Part shown: in pieces, positions 7,164 through 15,788 of the stretch
Layout: every line of letters begins with the position of its first letter
Position numbering within the stretch: position 1 is the first letter of the stretch
NCBI GenBank assembly: GCA_042095835.1
Contig: JBELML010000045.1
Coordinates: 1 to 39,635, forward strand
Reading direction: 5' to 3'
From: DATFKA01 sp042095835
Lineage (GTDB): Bacteria; Bacteroidota; Bacteroidia; Chitinophagales; Saprospiraceae
Length of the DNA stretch: 39,635 bases
Position numbers and translations under genes: made by a program
Notes under the pieces: generated by a model
Database searches by the model: none
Seen by the model: only the letters and a program-made list of their open reading frames with translations
Told to the model about the DNA's origin: nothing

Positions 7164-9629
7164 ATGAAACTTAAAGCTCTAATTTTTTACAGCTTACTGC
7201 TTTTTTTAATTCCTTTTTTCTCTACCGCACAAATTGATATTCTCTTTCAGGTAGACTTAAGTTACCAGATACAACAGGGTAAATTTAATCCCGCCACAGA
7301 ATGGGTCGAAGTAGCAGGCACCTTTAATAACTGGAATGGCTCCGGAAGGTTCAATGATACGGATGGTGACCAAGTTTATGACTTATTGATTCCTGGTTTT
7401 TCAGCAGGACAGCAACTTGCCTACAAGTTTCGCTATAATGGCGAATGGAATGGCCGAGAGGAGTTTCCTGGAGTTGGAAATGACCGAGTCCACAACGTCA
7501 CTAGCGAATCGGATACTCTCTTTCATTGGTTCAATAATGAGACGCCACCCGATGCTCCCTTGCAAGCTGATGTGATGAGCAGCTTTACTGAAATATACGA
7601 ACAGGGCTTCGTATCCTTTTCTGATCTATCGGCAGGAGATATTGATTCTTGGTCCTGGACCTTTGCAGGAGGCAGCCCTGCGACTTCAACGGCCGCCCAG
7701 CCTAAGGTCAGATACGATTTGGCAGGCACTTATAATGTCAGCCTTACGGTGACCAGAGGGGACCAGTCTAGCACGGTGACGATGACCAACTTAGTGAAGG
7801 TGCTGGAGCGGGAGACTGCATCTATTCCTTGGTGGAACGAAACCGTTTTTTATGAAATCTTTGTCCGGAGTTTTAAAGATAGTGATGGCGATGGAGTAGG
7901 GGACTTCAGAGGAATTATCGAGCAGCTGGACTACCTCAATGATGGGGACCCCAACACCAGCGATGATTTGGGGATTACGGGTATCTGGTTGATGCCCATC
8001 CATGAGGCAGGGAGTTATCATGGCTACGATGTGATTGATTATACCTCTGTCAGTTCTGATTATGGGACTATGGAGGATTTTAAGGCCTTCCTGGCGGCAG
8101 CACATGAGCGCGGTATCAAGGTCATTATTGATTTTGTGATTAATCACAATTCTAGTCAAAGCCCCTGGTTTCAAAATGCCCAAACGGGCCCCAATGCTGA
8201 ATACCGAAATTTTTATATTTGGGAGGATTCTAATCCTGGCTATAATGGGCCCTGGGGCCAGCAGGTCTGGCATCGTGCTAATGGTGATTTCTACTACGGA
8301 CTATTTTGGGATGGGATGCCCGACCTGAATTTTAATGAACCACGGGTAAAGGAGGAAATTTTCTCCGCAGCAGATTTTTGGCTAGCAGATATCGGGATTG
8401 ATGGCTTTCGTTTGGATGCAGTCAAGTTTTTGCTGGAGGAGGGGCAGCAGTTAGAAGATACGCAGGGTACCTTTAGTTTTTGGAAAGACTTCACCAAGCA
8501 CATCCAAACCACAAAACCTGAAGCTTTTTCCGTAGGCGAGGCTTGGACCAATACGGAGAAGGTCAGAGACTACGTGATCGATGACCGAATCGATTATTGT
8601 TTTGAATTTGACTTAGCTGGTTCTATCCTCAATGCGGTCAATAACCAAAGTGCCGCAGGCCTTTTTGATCAGATGCAGAAAATGTATAGCATCTATCCAC
8701 ACCTTCAGTACGGTACCTTTTTGACCAATCACGACCAAAATCGGGTCATGAATGAGCTTGGAAATCAAATCGATCGAGCGAAAATAGCGGCAAATATTCT
8801 TTTGACACTACCAGGGATTCCCTATCTCTATTATGGCGAAGAAATAGGAATGCAGGGCCTAAAACCCGATGAGTTTATACGTACACCTATGCAGTGGAGT
8901 GATGAACGCAGCGCTGGATTCTCCACTGGTTTTCCATGGATTAATCCAGGGACCAACTATACCACCAATAATGTTGCTGCTCAAGCTAGCGATTCTGGTT
9001 CGCTTCTCTCGAATTATAGAAATATGATCCATCTACGCAATCAACAGCCAGCCTTACAGGTGGGGCAGTACGAGGCATTATGTACCAATGATAATCGAAT
9101 TTTTGCCTTCCTGCGACGTCAAGAAGAAGATATACTCTTGGTTATCCATAATTTGGGCAGCAGTTCGGTAGAGGTGAATCAATTGACTGCCGATGGACTA
9201 GGCTTAAGTGACCTGCAAACGAGTTTGCTTGCTTCCTGGGAGCTAAGCGATGCCTTTACGGGCGAATTGGTAGGCGCAGCAACTTCTACTAACCAAAGCT
9301 TGGATTTGTCTATCAACTTGGAACCTCGTAGCAGTCGAGTACTCCAATTGACTCAGGTGAATGCGCTGGCCAATATCCAAATCGATCCGAATATTCGCGT
9401 ATTTCCTAATCCTGGCGATGATTGGTTGTATATAGAAGTGCCAAGGGATTGGCAAGGTGCAGGGCAGTATAGAATCTTTGACCTATCTGGAAAAATGGTG
9501 GCTAATGGGCGCCTAGAGTGGATGGAGAAAAGGAAGCCATTGGCTATCAATAATTTAGCTTCCGGGTTATATACCTTGCAAGTGATTAGCGAGGGGAACG
9601 CAGGTAGCGTACGATTTGTGAAAAATTAA
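7164..9629 (+). CDS. Secreted GH13 alpha-amylase with starch-binding-like, PKD and T9SS domains
   Basis: This encodes 821 residues. A signal peptide (to FFSTAQ) is followed by an Ig-like starch-binding/E-set domain (about 24-125; VEVAGTFNNWNG, LAYKFRYNGEW). Next is a PKD domain (about 135-215; SWSWTFAGGSP, GTYNVSLTV), then the GH13 barrel (about 222-640). The catalytic triad is readable: Asp418 in GFRLDA (nucleophile), Glu459 in VGEAW (acid/base) and Asp524 in TNHDQNR (transition-state Asp). VFYEIFVRSF and DFVINHNS are the usual first conserved blocks. After a short beta domain, the last 85 residues are a type IX secretion sorting domain (VFPNPGDDW, GLYTLQV). The protein should hydrolyse alpha-1,4 glucans at or outside the cell surface. 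It is monocistronic, with no susCD genes nearby. Confidence 0.93.
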   Translation: MKLKALIFYSLLLFLIPFFSTAQIDILFQVDLSYQIQQGKFNPATEWVEVAGTFNNWNGSGRFNDTDGDQVYDLLIPGFSAGQQLAYKFRYNGEWNGREEFPGVGNDRVHNVTSESDTLFHWFNNETPPDAPLQADVMSSFTEIYEQGFVSFSDLSAGDIDSWSWTFAGGSPATSTAAQPKVRYDLAGTYNVSLTVTRGDQSSTVTMTNLVKVLERETASIPWWNETVFYEIFVRSFKDSDGDGVGDFRGIIEQLDYLNDGDPNTSDDLGITGIWLMPIHEAGSYHGYDVIDYTSVSSDYGTMEDFKAFLAAAHERGIKVIIDFVINHNSSQSPWFQNAQTGPNAEYRNFYIWEDSNPGYNGPWGQQVWHRANGDFYYGLFWDGMPDLNFNEPRVKEEIFSAADFWLADIGIDGFRLDAVKFLLEEGQQLEDTQGTFSFWKDFTKHIQTTKPEAFSVGEAWTNTEKVRDYVIDDRIDYCFEFDLAGSILNAVNNQSAAGLFDQMQKMYSIYPHLQYGTFLTNHDQNRVMNELGNQIDRAKIAANILLTLPGIPYLYYGEEIGMQGLKPDEFIRTPMQWSDERSAGFSTGFPWINPGTNYTTNNVAAQASDSGSLLSNYRNMIHLRNQQPALQVGQYEALCTNDNRIFAFLRRQEEDILLVIHNLGSSSVEVNQLTADGLGLSDLQTSLLASWELSDAFTGELVGAATSTNQSLDLSINLEPRSSRVLQLTQVNALANIQIDPNIRVFPNPGDDWLYIEVPRDWQGAGQYRIFDLSGKMVANGRLEWMEKRKPLAINNLASGLYTLQVISEGNAGSVRFVKN

Positions 9630-9972
9630 AAATGCTTGCCCTGCCCCATCGGCAGCAGAGGTAGCCCTATCCATGAATCCTTGTCCTAGACCTTCACCAT
9701 CTGGATGGCACCAGGCTGTTGGTGGGCAATTGGGGTCAAAGATCTGGGGTCGATAAAAATAAAAATGTGATAAGGATTTGGAACGTTTTTATGTCGATTG
9801 GTTTTAATGAGTTTGTAAATAATTTCACTCCTAAGATTCGAAATGGATAATATTCCACGATCCGCAACAGAAATTAACGATTTTTTAAGATACTTAAGGT
9901 CAGGGAATACGTCAAGAGACAATATTCAACGAAATTGAAACAATAAGACACGTTATAAAAACGTCCATGCTA

Positions 9973-9980
9973 TACATTTG
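9973..9980 (+). promoter_or_regulatory. Candidate -7 box (tacatttg)
   Basis: tacatttg matches the Bacteroidota TAnnTTTG -7 consensus exactly. I see no good TTTG -33 element about 20 bases upstream, so this is weaker than the rimO promoter. Transcription from about 9987 would read the two hairpins at 10017-10086, the 58-codon ORF and the terminator at 10370-10405, a unit of about 420 bases. Confidence 0.35.
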
Positions 9981-9992
9981 TACTTGTAATGC

Positions 9993-10108
9993 GAATCAAG
10001 AATTAAACACAAGAAAGCGTCCTGTAGGGACGCCATTTAGGAAGAACAATGAGGTAATTAGGATGTCGGCGTGCCCTTAGGTACGCGATGTATGCTCTTG
10101 ATTCATAT
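9993..10108. repeat. Structured intergenic element with nested hairpins
   Basis: Outer arms gaatcaaga and tcttgattc form a 9-bp inverted repeat about 95 bases apart. Inside lie two similar hairpins: gcgtcc-tgtag-ggacgc (near 10017) and gcgtgcc-ctta-ggtacgc (near 10069). The doubled hairpin inside an inverted repeat looks like a structured dispersed repeat of Bacteroidota genomes. I cannot see a second copy in this window. The rest of 9630-9970 shows nothing I can support. Confidence 0.5.
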
Positions 10109-10165
10109 ATGTAGTGTTTTATAAAGAAGAACATATTTTTTTAATCCCATAACACATTAATCCAC

Positions 10166-10342
10166 ATGAAGAAGTCTAATATTTTTAGCAAAATCAGAGT
10201 TCCATTAAGCGTATCCAAAACCAAGGCTATTCCAAATGCTGCGAAGTCTAAGAATGCTCGTTTTAGTAAAGCTCAACACAAAAAGGACCAGTATGAGGTT
10301 CCAAAATGTGAAATCTACAAAACGGTCCAGTTATTTATTTAG
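10166..10342 (+). CDS. Small basic 58-residue ORF of unknown function
   Basis: ATG at 10166 to TAG at 10342 encodes 58 residues, starting MKKSNIFSKIRVPLSVSKTK and very rich in Lys, Ser and Ala, with a predicted high pI. There is one Cys near the end (VPKCEIYK). It has no signal peptide, membrane segment or double-glycine leader. Support for it being real is contextual: a -7 box about 190 bases upstream, a structured leader, and a strong terminator 28 bases after the stop. It could be a small nucleic-acid-binding protein or a peptide precursor; equally, the transcript could be the functional product. Confidence 0.45.
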   Translation: MKKSNIFSKIRVPLSVSKTKAIPNAAKSKNARFSKAQHKKDQYEVPKCEIYKTVQLFI

Positions 10343-10362
10343 AATACCTTGGACAGCGGAAT

Positions 10363-10405
10363 AAAAAAAGTCATTCTGAACATCTAGTTCGGAATGACTT
10401 TTTTT
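10363..10405. terminator. Strong bidirectional intrinsic terminator
   Basis: gtcattctgaac (10370-10381) pairs with gttcggaatgac (10387-10398), 12 bp with one G-U and a five-base loop. It is flanked by A7 (10363-10369) and T7 (10399-10405). It can stop plus-strand transcription from the 58-codon ORF and minus-strand transcription from the opposite side. The gene at 10430 ends 25 bases away on the minus strand. Confidence 0.9.
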
Positions 10406-10429
10406 GTGAAAATAGTTAAGTATCCCTGC

Positions 10430-11380
10430 TTATCTCAATACGCTTAACTTACTTGAGCGAATACCATTCTCTGTCCAGATACTTAGAAAATAGGTGCCAT
10501 TTTTCACCTTCGCGGGTAATGGCAGGCTAATCGTTTGATTTTTGATATTTAGATTGGTGTATTGAGCTACGGTTTTACCCAAAGCATCAAATAGTACAAC
10601 TTGCTTAACAAGTCCCGCCTGTGGCAAAGCTTCCAAGGTGATTTCTTCGACTACAGGGTTTGGATATACCTTAAGGGTATTATCTAATTTTAAAGCCTCG
10701 AATGTATTTGTGGTCGTAGGTTGGAAGATATCGGTCTCATAGAAAGGAAAGATTTGCACATCATCCTGAAATCTTGCCAGGATTCCCCTTAAAGTGAATG
10801 GCTCGTCTGGAATATTGGATCCATCTTGTGCAGACTGACCTCTATCAATTCGAATCAGGATAGGCGTACCATCTACCTCTGCGTCTACATTTACAGCACT
10901 ACCGGCATCGATGGCAGTAGTTGGCCATTGGGTGGCCATAGATAAAGTTACACCAGCAATTTCCACACGCATAGCGTTAAACTCAGAATCTACGCTAAGG
11001 TCAGCGGCTGAAATAATGATAGGGTCGGGTACAGCATCACCTTCACCAATAATGTCAATTTGCAGTGGCGTCAATTGAAGTTGATCACCAAATACACCCA
11101 CTCTGCCACGCACTCGGATGGTATCCCCTTCGCCATAATTAACAAGGGCTCCTACCTCACCGCCAATGTTAGCATAGAAAACGTTGAACCCTGCAGTAGT
11201 ATCCTGGAAAAAGAATTGCCCGTTGTTAAAACCATAATCAGGACTGCTGATTACGCCCTCAACGATGACCTCGGTGTTCTCCGCTAGAGCACGTGCTTCA
11301 CGAATAGTAATGACATCTTGAGCAATTAAACTAGAACTTAAGAATAGAGAAATGAATAGAAATGATAGAAAACCCTTCAT
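10430..11380 (-). CDS. Secreted OB-fold protein with T9SS sorting domain
   Basis: This encodes 316 residues with a signal peptide (to SLIAQ). Residues about 22-110 form an OB-fold of the nucleic-acid-binding/DUF5689-like type (TEVIVEGVISSPDYGFNNGQ, FFFQDTTAGFNVF, GDTIRVRGRVGVF). A second OB-like unit spans about 125-215 (FNAMRVEIAGVTL, FTLRGILARF). The last 80 residues are a type IX sorting domain (KVYPNPVVEEITLEAL, GTYFLSIW, ending KLSVLR). Proteins of this layout are exported to the surface or medium. In related proteins the OB units accompany nuclease or lipoprotein domains, but none is present here. The ligand is unknown. Confidence 0.8.
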   Translation of the reverse strand: MKGFLSFLFISLFLSSSLIAQDVITIREARALAENTEVIVEGVISSPDYGFNNGQFFFQDTTAGFNVFYANIGGEVGALVNYGEGDTIRVRGRVGVFGDQLQLTPLQIDIIGEGDAVPDPIIISAADLSVDSEFNAMRVEIAGVTLSMATQWPTTAIDAGSAVNVDAEVDGTPILIRIDRGQSAQDGSNIPDEPFTLRGILARFQDDVQIFPFYETDIFQPTTTNTFEALKLDNTLKVYPNPVVEEITLEALPQAGLVKQVVLFDALGKTVAQYTNLNIKNQTISLPLPAKVKNGTYFLSIWTENGIRSSKLSVLR

Positions 11381-11404
11381 GTTTTTCGGATAAAGTTAGT
11401 TTTA

Positions 11405-11427
11405 CCCAATGCAGTAGAGGCATTGGG
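11405..11427. promoter_or_regulatory. Hairpin in the leader of the OB-fold gene
   Basis: cccaatgc (11405-11412) pairs with gcattggg (11420-11427), eight base pairs with a seven-base loop. It begins 25 bases upstream of the OB-fold gene start on the minus strand. It has no U-tract on either strand, so a 5' leader stem is more likely than a terminator. Confidence 0.35.
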
Positions 11428-11480
11428 CCTGTTTATTTATTTGTTAATTCTTTTAATAATACAAAAAAATAAGGAATCTA

Positions 11481-11641
11481 AGTAACGGACAAAGAATAAA
11501 TATCGCATTTTGATCGAGAAGGTTTTGTGCCAAGACAAGGCAAAAAACGTAGCTAATGCAGGGCATTAGCGAGGCTTTTTAACGCAGTATTTGGTGCAAA
11601 GCCTTCTATCAAAATCGAAAAGTTATTTTTTGACTGTTACT
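11481..11641. repeat. Foldback repeat family, copy 2
   Basis: The left arm (agtaac near 11481, then caaagaataa, attttgat, gaagg) pairs with the right arm ending gttact at 11641. The core carries CAAGACAAGGC, ACGTAG, a perfect 8-bp hairpin gctaatgc-agg-gcattagc, and TAACGCAGTATT. The right end abuts the glpD stop codon (11640-11642, minus strand), so the folded element may act as the 3' end of the glpD message. Confidence 0.8.
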
Positions 11642-13310
11642 AAGCTATAAAAGCAATCGAATCCGCAGCATTAAAAGTACTCACCCAACCCAAGGCATCA
11701 ATCACTGCTTCTTTTTCTTTGGCCAAGCGCAAATCGTCCCAAGCAAAATGGTCTTGCATCATACTTAGTGTGGCATCCAATTGTCTTCGTACACTAGGCA
11801 GATTGAAGTAGACTCTACCTGTCCGGCGATTGAAAAAGTCTAAAGCCGTATTGACGATTTCATTTTCAAGGGTATAGGTTAATTCTGCTTGAATAAGCGC
11901 CGCCTCGGTATCTTGGCTTTTTCTATCAATAGATTGGAGGATGGTATCACTTTGTTGACCATAGTTGGCGACTAAATAGTCGGCATAGTAGGACTCAAGC
12001 CCTAGCTCGTGAATTTGTTTTCTCAGCTCTTCTCGGTAAGCGTTTACGCTTTTCGTATTGTTCAAAGCACCGCCAGCTAGTGGGATCTTAGCAGTAGCAT
12101 TTTTTTGTAGTTGTTGAGCTTTTTCAGCAGGCATTTTTTGAATAATCACATCGATCACACGCTCTGCCATTTTTCGATAACCCGTCAGCTTTCCTCCCGC
12201 GATGGATACCAGACCTCTTTCCGACTCAAATATTTCATCTTTGCGCGACATTTCTGAGGCAGATTTACCCTCTTCATAAATAAGGGGTCTCAGTCCGGCC
12301 CAGCTCGATTCTACATCTTCAACGCTTAACTCGATATCAGGGAACATTTGGTTTGTTGCTTTCAGCAAATAATCCACATCTTCTAAATCTATGGGGATCC
12401 GATCCAAATCACCTTTATAAGGCGTATCGGTAGTGCCGATATAGGTGACGCGATTTCTGGGAATAGCAAAGATCATGCGACCATCATCGTTGTCAAAGTA
12501 GATCGATTGCTTAATGGGTAGTTTTTCAAAAGGCACGACGATATGTACTCCTTTTGATAAAAACAGGTGCTTGCCTTCTAGAGATTGGTCTTCTTTTCGT
12601 AAGGTATCGACCCAAGGACCAGCAGCACTAATGACATAATCAGATTTAATGGATATACCATCTTGGCTAAGGATATCTGTAGCATTGACCCCATTGACCT
12701 GACCATTTTCATAAATGAAGGAATCAGCTTTTACATAGTTGATACAGTGCGCACCATAGGTATACGCCGTTTTGATATTTTCAATAGTTAATCGAGCATC
12801 ATCTGTTCTATACTCGGCATAATATCCGCTACCCAACAATCCCTGTGGATTGAGTAGAGGCTCTTTTTCTACGGTATCCTTCTTATTGAGCATCTTACGC
12901 TTGTCGTCTCCTTTCACGCCCGCTAAAAGATCATAAACATATAGACCAACTCTAGTAGCCAAGGGACCATAAGTACCGCCTTTGACCAGCGGTAGCAGCA
13001 TTTTTTCAGGAAGCACCAAGTGGGGCGCCAAGCGATGCACCGTAGCACGTTCTCGGCCAACTTCCCGGACCAGCTGAATTTCCAATTGCTTTAAGTAGCG
13101 CAATCCACCATGAATAAGCTTCGTTGATTTACTACTCGTACCAGCTCCGAAGTCATCTTTTTCAATGAGTGCGACCTTAAGACCTCGGCTAGCGGCATCA
13201 AGGGCAATACCTGCTCCGGTAATTCCACCACCAATGACCAATAGGTCATAGGTATTCGTACTTAATTCGTTTAGTAAATTTGGACGGTTTTTCGAAGCTA
13301 AATAATTCAT
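11640..13310 (-). CDS. glpD: Aerobic glycerol-3-phosphate dehydrogenase
   Basis: This is an FAD-dependent enzyme oxidising sn-glycerol 3-phosphate to dihydroxyacetone phosphate and passing electrons to quinone at the inner membrane. The start at 13310 (MNYLASKNRP) is chosen over the upstream ATG at 13352, because the first 14 residues of the longer form are not family-like. With it the protein has 556 residues, normal for GlpD. The dinucleotide-binding GGGITGAG is at residues 27-34, followed by the family signature GTSSKSTKLIHGGLRYL. Further GlpD blocks are GPWVDTLR, TYIGTTDTPYKGD and the C-terminal SIAGGKLTGYRKMAE. It is a single gene, with no glpK or glpF nearby. Confidence 0.95.
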   Translation of the reverse strand: MNYLASKNRPNLLNELSTNTYDLLVIGGGITGAGIALDAASRGLKVALIEKDDFGAGTSSKSTKLIHGGLRYLKQLEIQLVREVGRERATVHRLAPHLVLPEKMLLPLVKGGTYGPLATRVGLYVYDLLAGVKGDDKRKMLNKKDTVEKEPLLNPQGLLGSGYYAEYRTDDARLTIENIKTAYTYGAHCINYVKADSFIYENGQVNGVNATDILSQDGISIKSDYVISAAGPWVDTLRKEDQSLEGKHLFLSKGVHIVVPFEKLPIKQSIYFDNDDGRMIFAIPRNRVTYIGTTDTPYKGDLDRIPIDLEDVDYLLKATNQMFPDIELSVEDVESSWAGLRPLIYEEGKSASEMSRKDEIFESERGLVSIAGGKLTGYRKMAERVIDVIIQKMPAEKAQQLQKNATAKIPLAGGALNNTKSVNAYREELRKQIHELGLESYYADYLVANYGQQSDTILQSIDRKSQDTEAALIQAELTYTLENEIVNTALDFFNRRTGRVYFNLPSVRRQLDATLSMMQDHFAWDDLRLAKEKEAVIDALGWVSTFNAADSIAFIA

Positions 13311-13417
13311 TGGTGAGTGTTTAAAACTTATTGTCAAAAATACACAAAGCATAAAGTAAAGTCAAGACTTCCTCTAGGCCTATTGTCATCAGCTAGTCAG
13401 TTGTGTAACTGCCAAGC

Positions 13418-13447
13418 ATAAAAAAAGGTTGACTCTAAGAGCCAACC
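13418..13447 (-). terminator. Intrinsic terminator for the LysM gene
   Basis: ggttgactc and gagccaacc form a nine-pair stem with one mismatch and a three-base loop. On the minus strand it is followed by a run of seven U (plus-strand a-run 13420-13426). A T-run on the other side (13451-13456) makes it potentially bidirectional. It lies about 100 bases downstream of the LysM gene stop. Confidence 0.75.
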
Positions 13448-13547
13448 TGGTTTTTTGCTTACTGTTTTTTACGAATGCTTACATTAATATTAATACCATA
13501 ATGACGCTACTCGATCATCAAATATAAAAATATTCTTAAATCCTCAA

Positions 13548-15446
13548 CTAGCGTTGTACATAAATTTGTTGAAATGGGATGACCACTTCACTTTTATCCA
13601 TTTGATTCAAAGCACGTAATCTTTGCACGGAGATACCGTAGCGGCGAGCAATAGTCTGTAAGGTCTCACCTTCTCTGACGGTATGCATTCTAGTCACACC
13701 AGTGAATGGAATTTCTGGGACATAAGTCTCTGAGATTCCCTTTGTGACAGTATTGTCTCCGTAGCTTTGTGGCGACTCATAAGAGCTATAATTGCCTGTT
13801 TGTTGATTATTGCGATCCAATGGGTTATTACTGTAGCTTCTTGGCTCTCTCAAGGGATCATTATTATTATAGCTACCTGGTACAGGGCCATAGCTCGAGG
13901 GAGAGTAGAAGTTGTCATTAGTTGCATTAACCGCAGGAGACTTTGGTGTCGTACCTGGAGGAAAACTGTAGGATTGTACATCTTGTCCTTGATCCTGAGT
14001 GTTGTTGGTAGCTTGCGGGTCTACTTTATACTCATCTGGATAATTTCTATCGAAATCGTTATAAGGATCAACGTAGGCTTGGTTCTGATCATTGGTATAA
14101 TCATACTGATTACCGAAGTTCTGAACACTTGGATTGTTATTTCCAGGAATATCGCTATAGCTACTCACTCCTTTCGATTGGAATTGCGTACCAGGAGCTG
14201 AGCAATCAGTCGTGTTTAGGATATCACCCTCTTTGAGTCGCTCGGTTGGCCCCAAGTTGTTGAAATACCTGAAACGCTCTTCTGTATACCCATATAGTCT
14301 GGCGATAGAAAGTACGGTCTCCCCATTTTGTACGACATGTCTACCCGAAGTTTGAGTCCAGGCAGGGAGGCCGTTGGGGGAGGCTTGCTGTTGTTGTAGT
14401 ACTGAAGGATCACTGTAGGACTCTACATCTACACCTTTGGTCGTAAATTCTCCAAAATTGGTATTTTCTACAGCTGGCGCACTGACCAATAACTGATCTC
14501 CAGGATAAATGACATTGGTACTCAAGTTGTTCCAAACCTTGAGATCTTGTAGAGAAATTTTGTATTCCTTAGTAATGCCAAACAGGGTTTCACCTTTTGT
14601 CACGATATGACTGACTCTTTCTACCGGTTGGCTGATGACTTGTCCACTGCGAGGACTCAGTACATTGGGATCGCTGTAGTCTTGAGGTTCATTGAATGCT
14701 CTCGCTGGAGCAGGAGATTCTATTTGCCCACAATTGCGCATGACATAATCTTCAAAAGGCGTATTGTTGATTTTAGTTAGGCGGAAAGAGGTGTTGGCAA
14801 TGCTACTCTTTTCCTCCACCACACCAATATTTGGAATCACATAAATCTCCATGTAGTTGTTCTCTCTACCATAGACTTGGCGGAATTCCACCACTTCACA
14901 AGGGCCTAGCTCTAGATTGTCCATGAAATAAACGCTACCTCTAGGGTCTCCAGCAGATAAGTCACCTTCACGATCTACTTGTAGGTCATAGTCGAAGCGA
15001 TATTGTTGGGTGTTGACGGTGATCCGTTCGCCGTCGAAGGCATAAAATGATGCACTATTGACGGTAGCAACTCTATACTGCTGGCCAAGATTAACTGGGG
15101 TGACAATATAAATCTGATCAATTTTGTTGTTGACCTTTTCAGCTAGGCCCGGTACAAAAAGCTGCTGGGCACCATCACAATTTAATAGCACATCGGGATT
15201 AAGAGTCCTGACAGGAGCTTTAGATTCGAGGCCGACTTCTAGCATGATTTTCTGGCCATCTCCTACATTGATACTGTAGAGCACAAATTCATTGCCGGAT
15301 CTAGTTTCTTCATAACTAAACTCCATACGATCCATGCAATCTTCGCTAAATACGAGGAAATAATTGGCTCCAAAACTTAGACTAGCCAAATGGATTAACC
15401 CTACCATAATTACGTAAGATAACTTCGTAATCTTCTTCATGGTCAT
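13548..15446 (-). CDS. Secreted protein with three LysM domains
   Basis: This encodes 632 residues with a signal peptide (to SLSFGA; the second Met at 15440 is an equally good start). Residues about 30-240 form a beta-rich N-terminal domain resembling a DUF4384/C2-like envelope module, not firmly identified. Three LysM domains follow. LysM1 is at about 280-321 (VTKGETLFGITKEYKISLQD). LysM2 is at about 370-411 (VQNGETVLSIARLYGYTEE). LysM3 occupies the last 45 residues (VREGETLQTIARRYGISVQR). A Pro/Asn/Tyr/Gln-rich disordered linker of about 150 residues separates LysM2 and LysM3. LysM binds peptidoglycan GlcNAc, so the protein is probably a cell-wall-attached periplasmic scaffold. No hydrolase domain is visible. 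Confidence 0.85.
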   Translation of the reverse strand: MTMKKITKLSYVIMVGLIHLASLSFGANYFLVFSEDCMDRMEFSYEETRSGNEFVLYSINVGDGQKIMLEVGLESKAPVRTLNPDVLLNCDGAQQLFVPGLAEKVNNKIDQIYIVTPVNLGQQYRVATVNSASFYAFDGERITVNTQQYRFDYDLQVDREGDLSAGDPRGSVYFMDNLELGPCEVVEFRQVYGRENNYMEIYVIPNIGVVEEKSSIANTSFRLTKINNTPFEDYVMRNCGQIESPAPARAFNEPQDYSDPNVLSPRSGQVISQPVERVSHIVTKGETLFGITKEYKISLQDLKVWNNLSTNVIYPGDQLLVSAPAVENTNFGEFTTKGVDVESYSDPSVLQQQQASPNGLPAWTQTSGRHVVQNGETVLSIARLYGYTEERFRYFNNLGPTERLKEGDILNTTDCSAPGTQFQSKGVSSYSDIPGNNNPSVQNFGNQYDYTNDQNQAYVDPYNDFDRNYPDEYKVDPQATNNTQDQGQDVQSYSFPPGTTPKSPAVNATNDNFYSPSSYGPVPGSYNNNDPLREPRSYSNNPLDRNNQQTGNYSSYESPQSYGDNTVTKGISETYVPEIPFTGVTRMHTVREGETLQTIARRYGISVQRLRALNQMDKSEVVIPFQQIYVQR

Positions 15447-15726
15447 TAATTTGAAAGATGAGAGATTGATCTCTTACCTTATGAAAAAAATAATCAAATA
15501 CGTTTGGCCATTAACAGAAAGAAGGGTATTACTGAGGACAGTTTTCAGAACTCATCTGAAATTGCTCAATTTATGCCCCTAAGGTACAAGAAATCAAGCT
15601 TTTGTGCAAGACTATTGAAAGATTGACTCCTGAATTGTTGCAATACACCCATAATTTAAGCTCTATTCCTACTGCTCCTAGCCAAAATCATACCTGATTA
15701 ACGTATATATGATCAGATGTGGTATG

Positions 15727-15757
15727 CTGTGCTATGTGCTATGTGCTATGTATTATG
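15727..15757. repeat. Heptanucleotide array, left of the MITE
   Basis: Three perfect gctatgt units are flanked by a degenerate gctgt before and attatgt after. The same motif string (gctgtgctat, gctaagt units, gctatgtattatgt) recurs at 16078-16126 on the other side of the MITE. Confidence 0.7.
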
Positions 15758-15788
15758 TTAATGAGATCCTTGTAATGCATAGCAATAC

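Noticed and set aside
7791..8273. 160-codon open frame on the minus strand
   Set aside because: It lies antisense within the well-supported GH13 catalytic domain and shows no domain of its own.
9686..9922. 78-codon open frame on the minus strand between the amylase and the small ORF
   Set aside because: No start context, domain or promoter, and the composition is unlike neighbouring genes. I looked for a transposase fragment and could not support one.
13767..14201. 144-codon open frame on the plus strand
   Set aside because: It is antisense to the low-complexity linker of the LysM gene; long opposite frames are expected over such Asn/Tyr/Gln-rich coding sequence.
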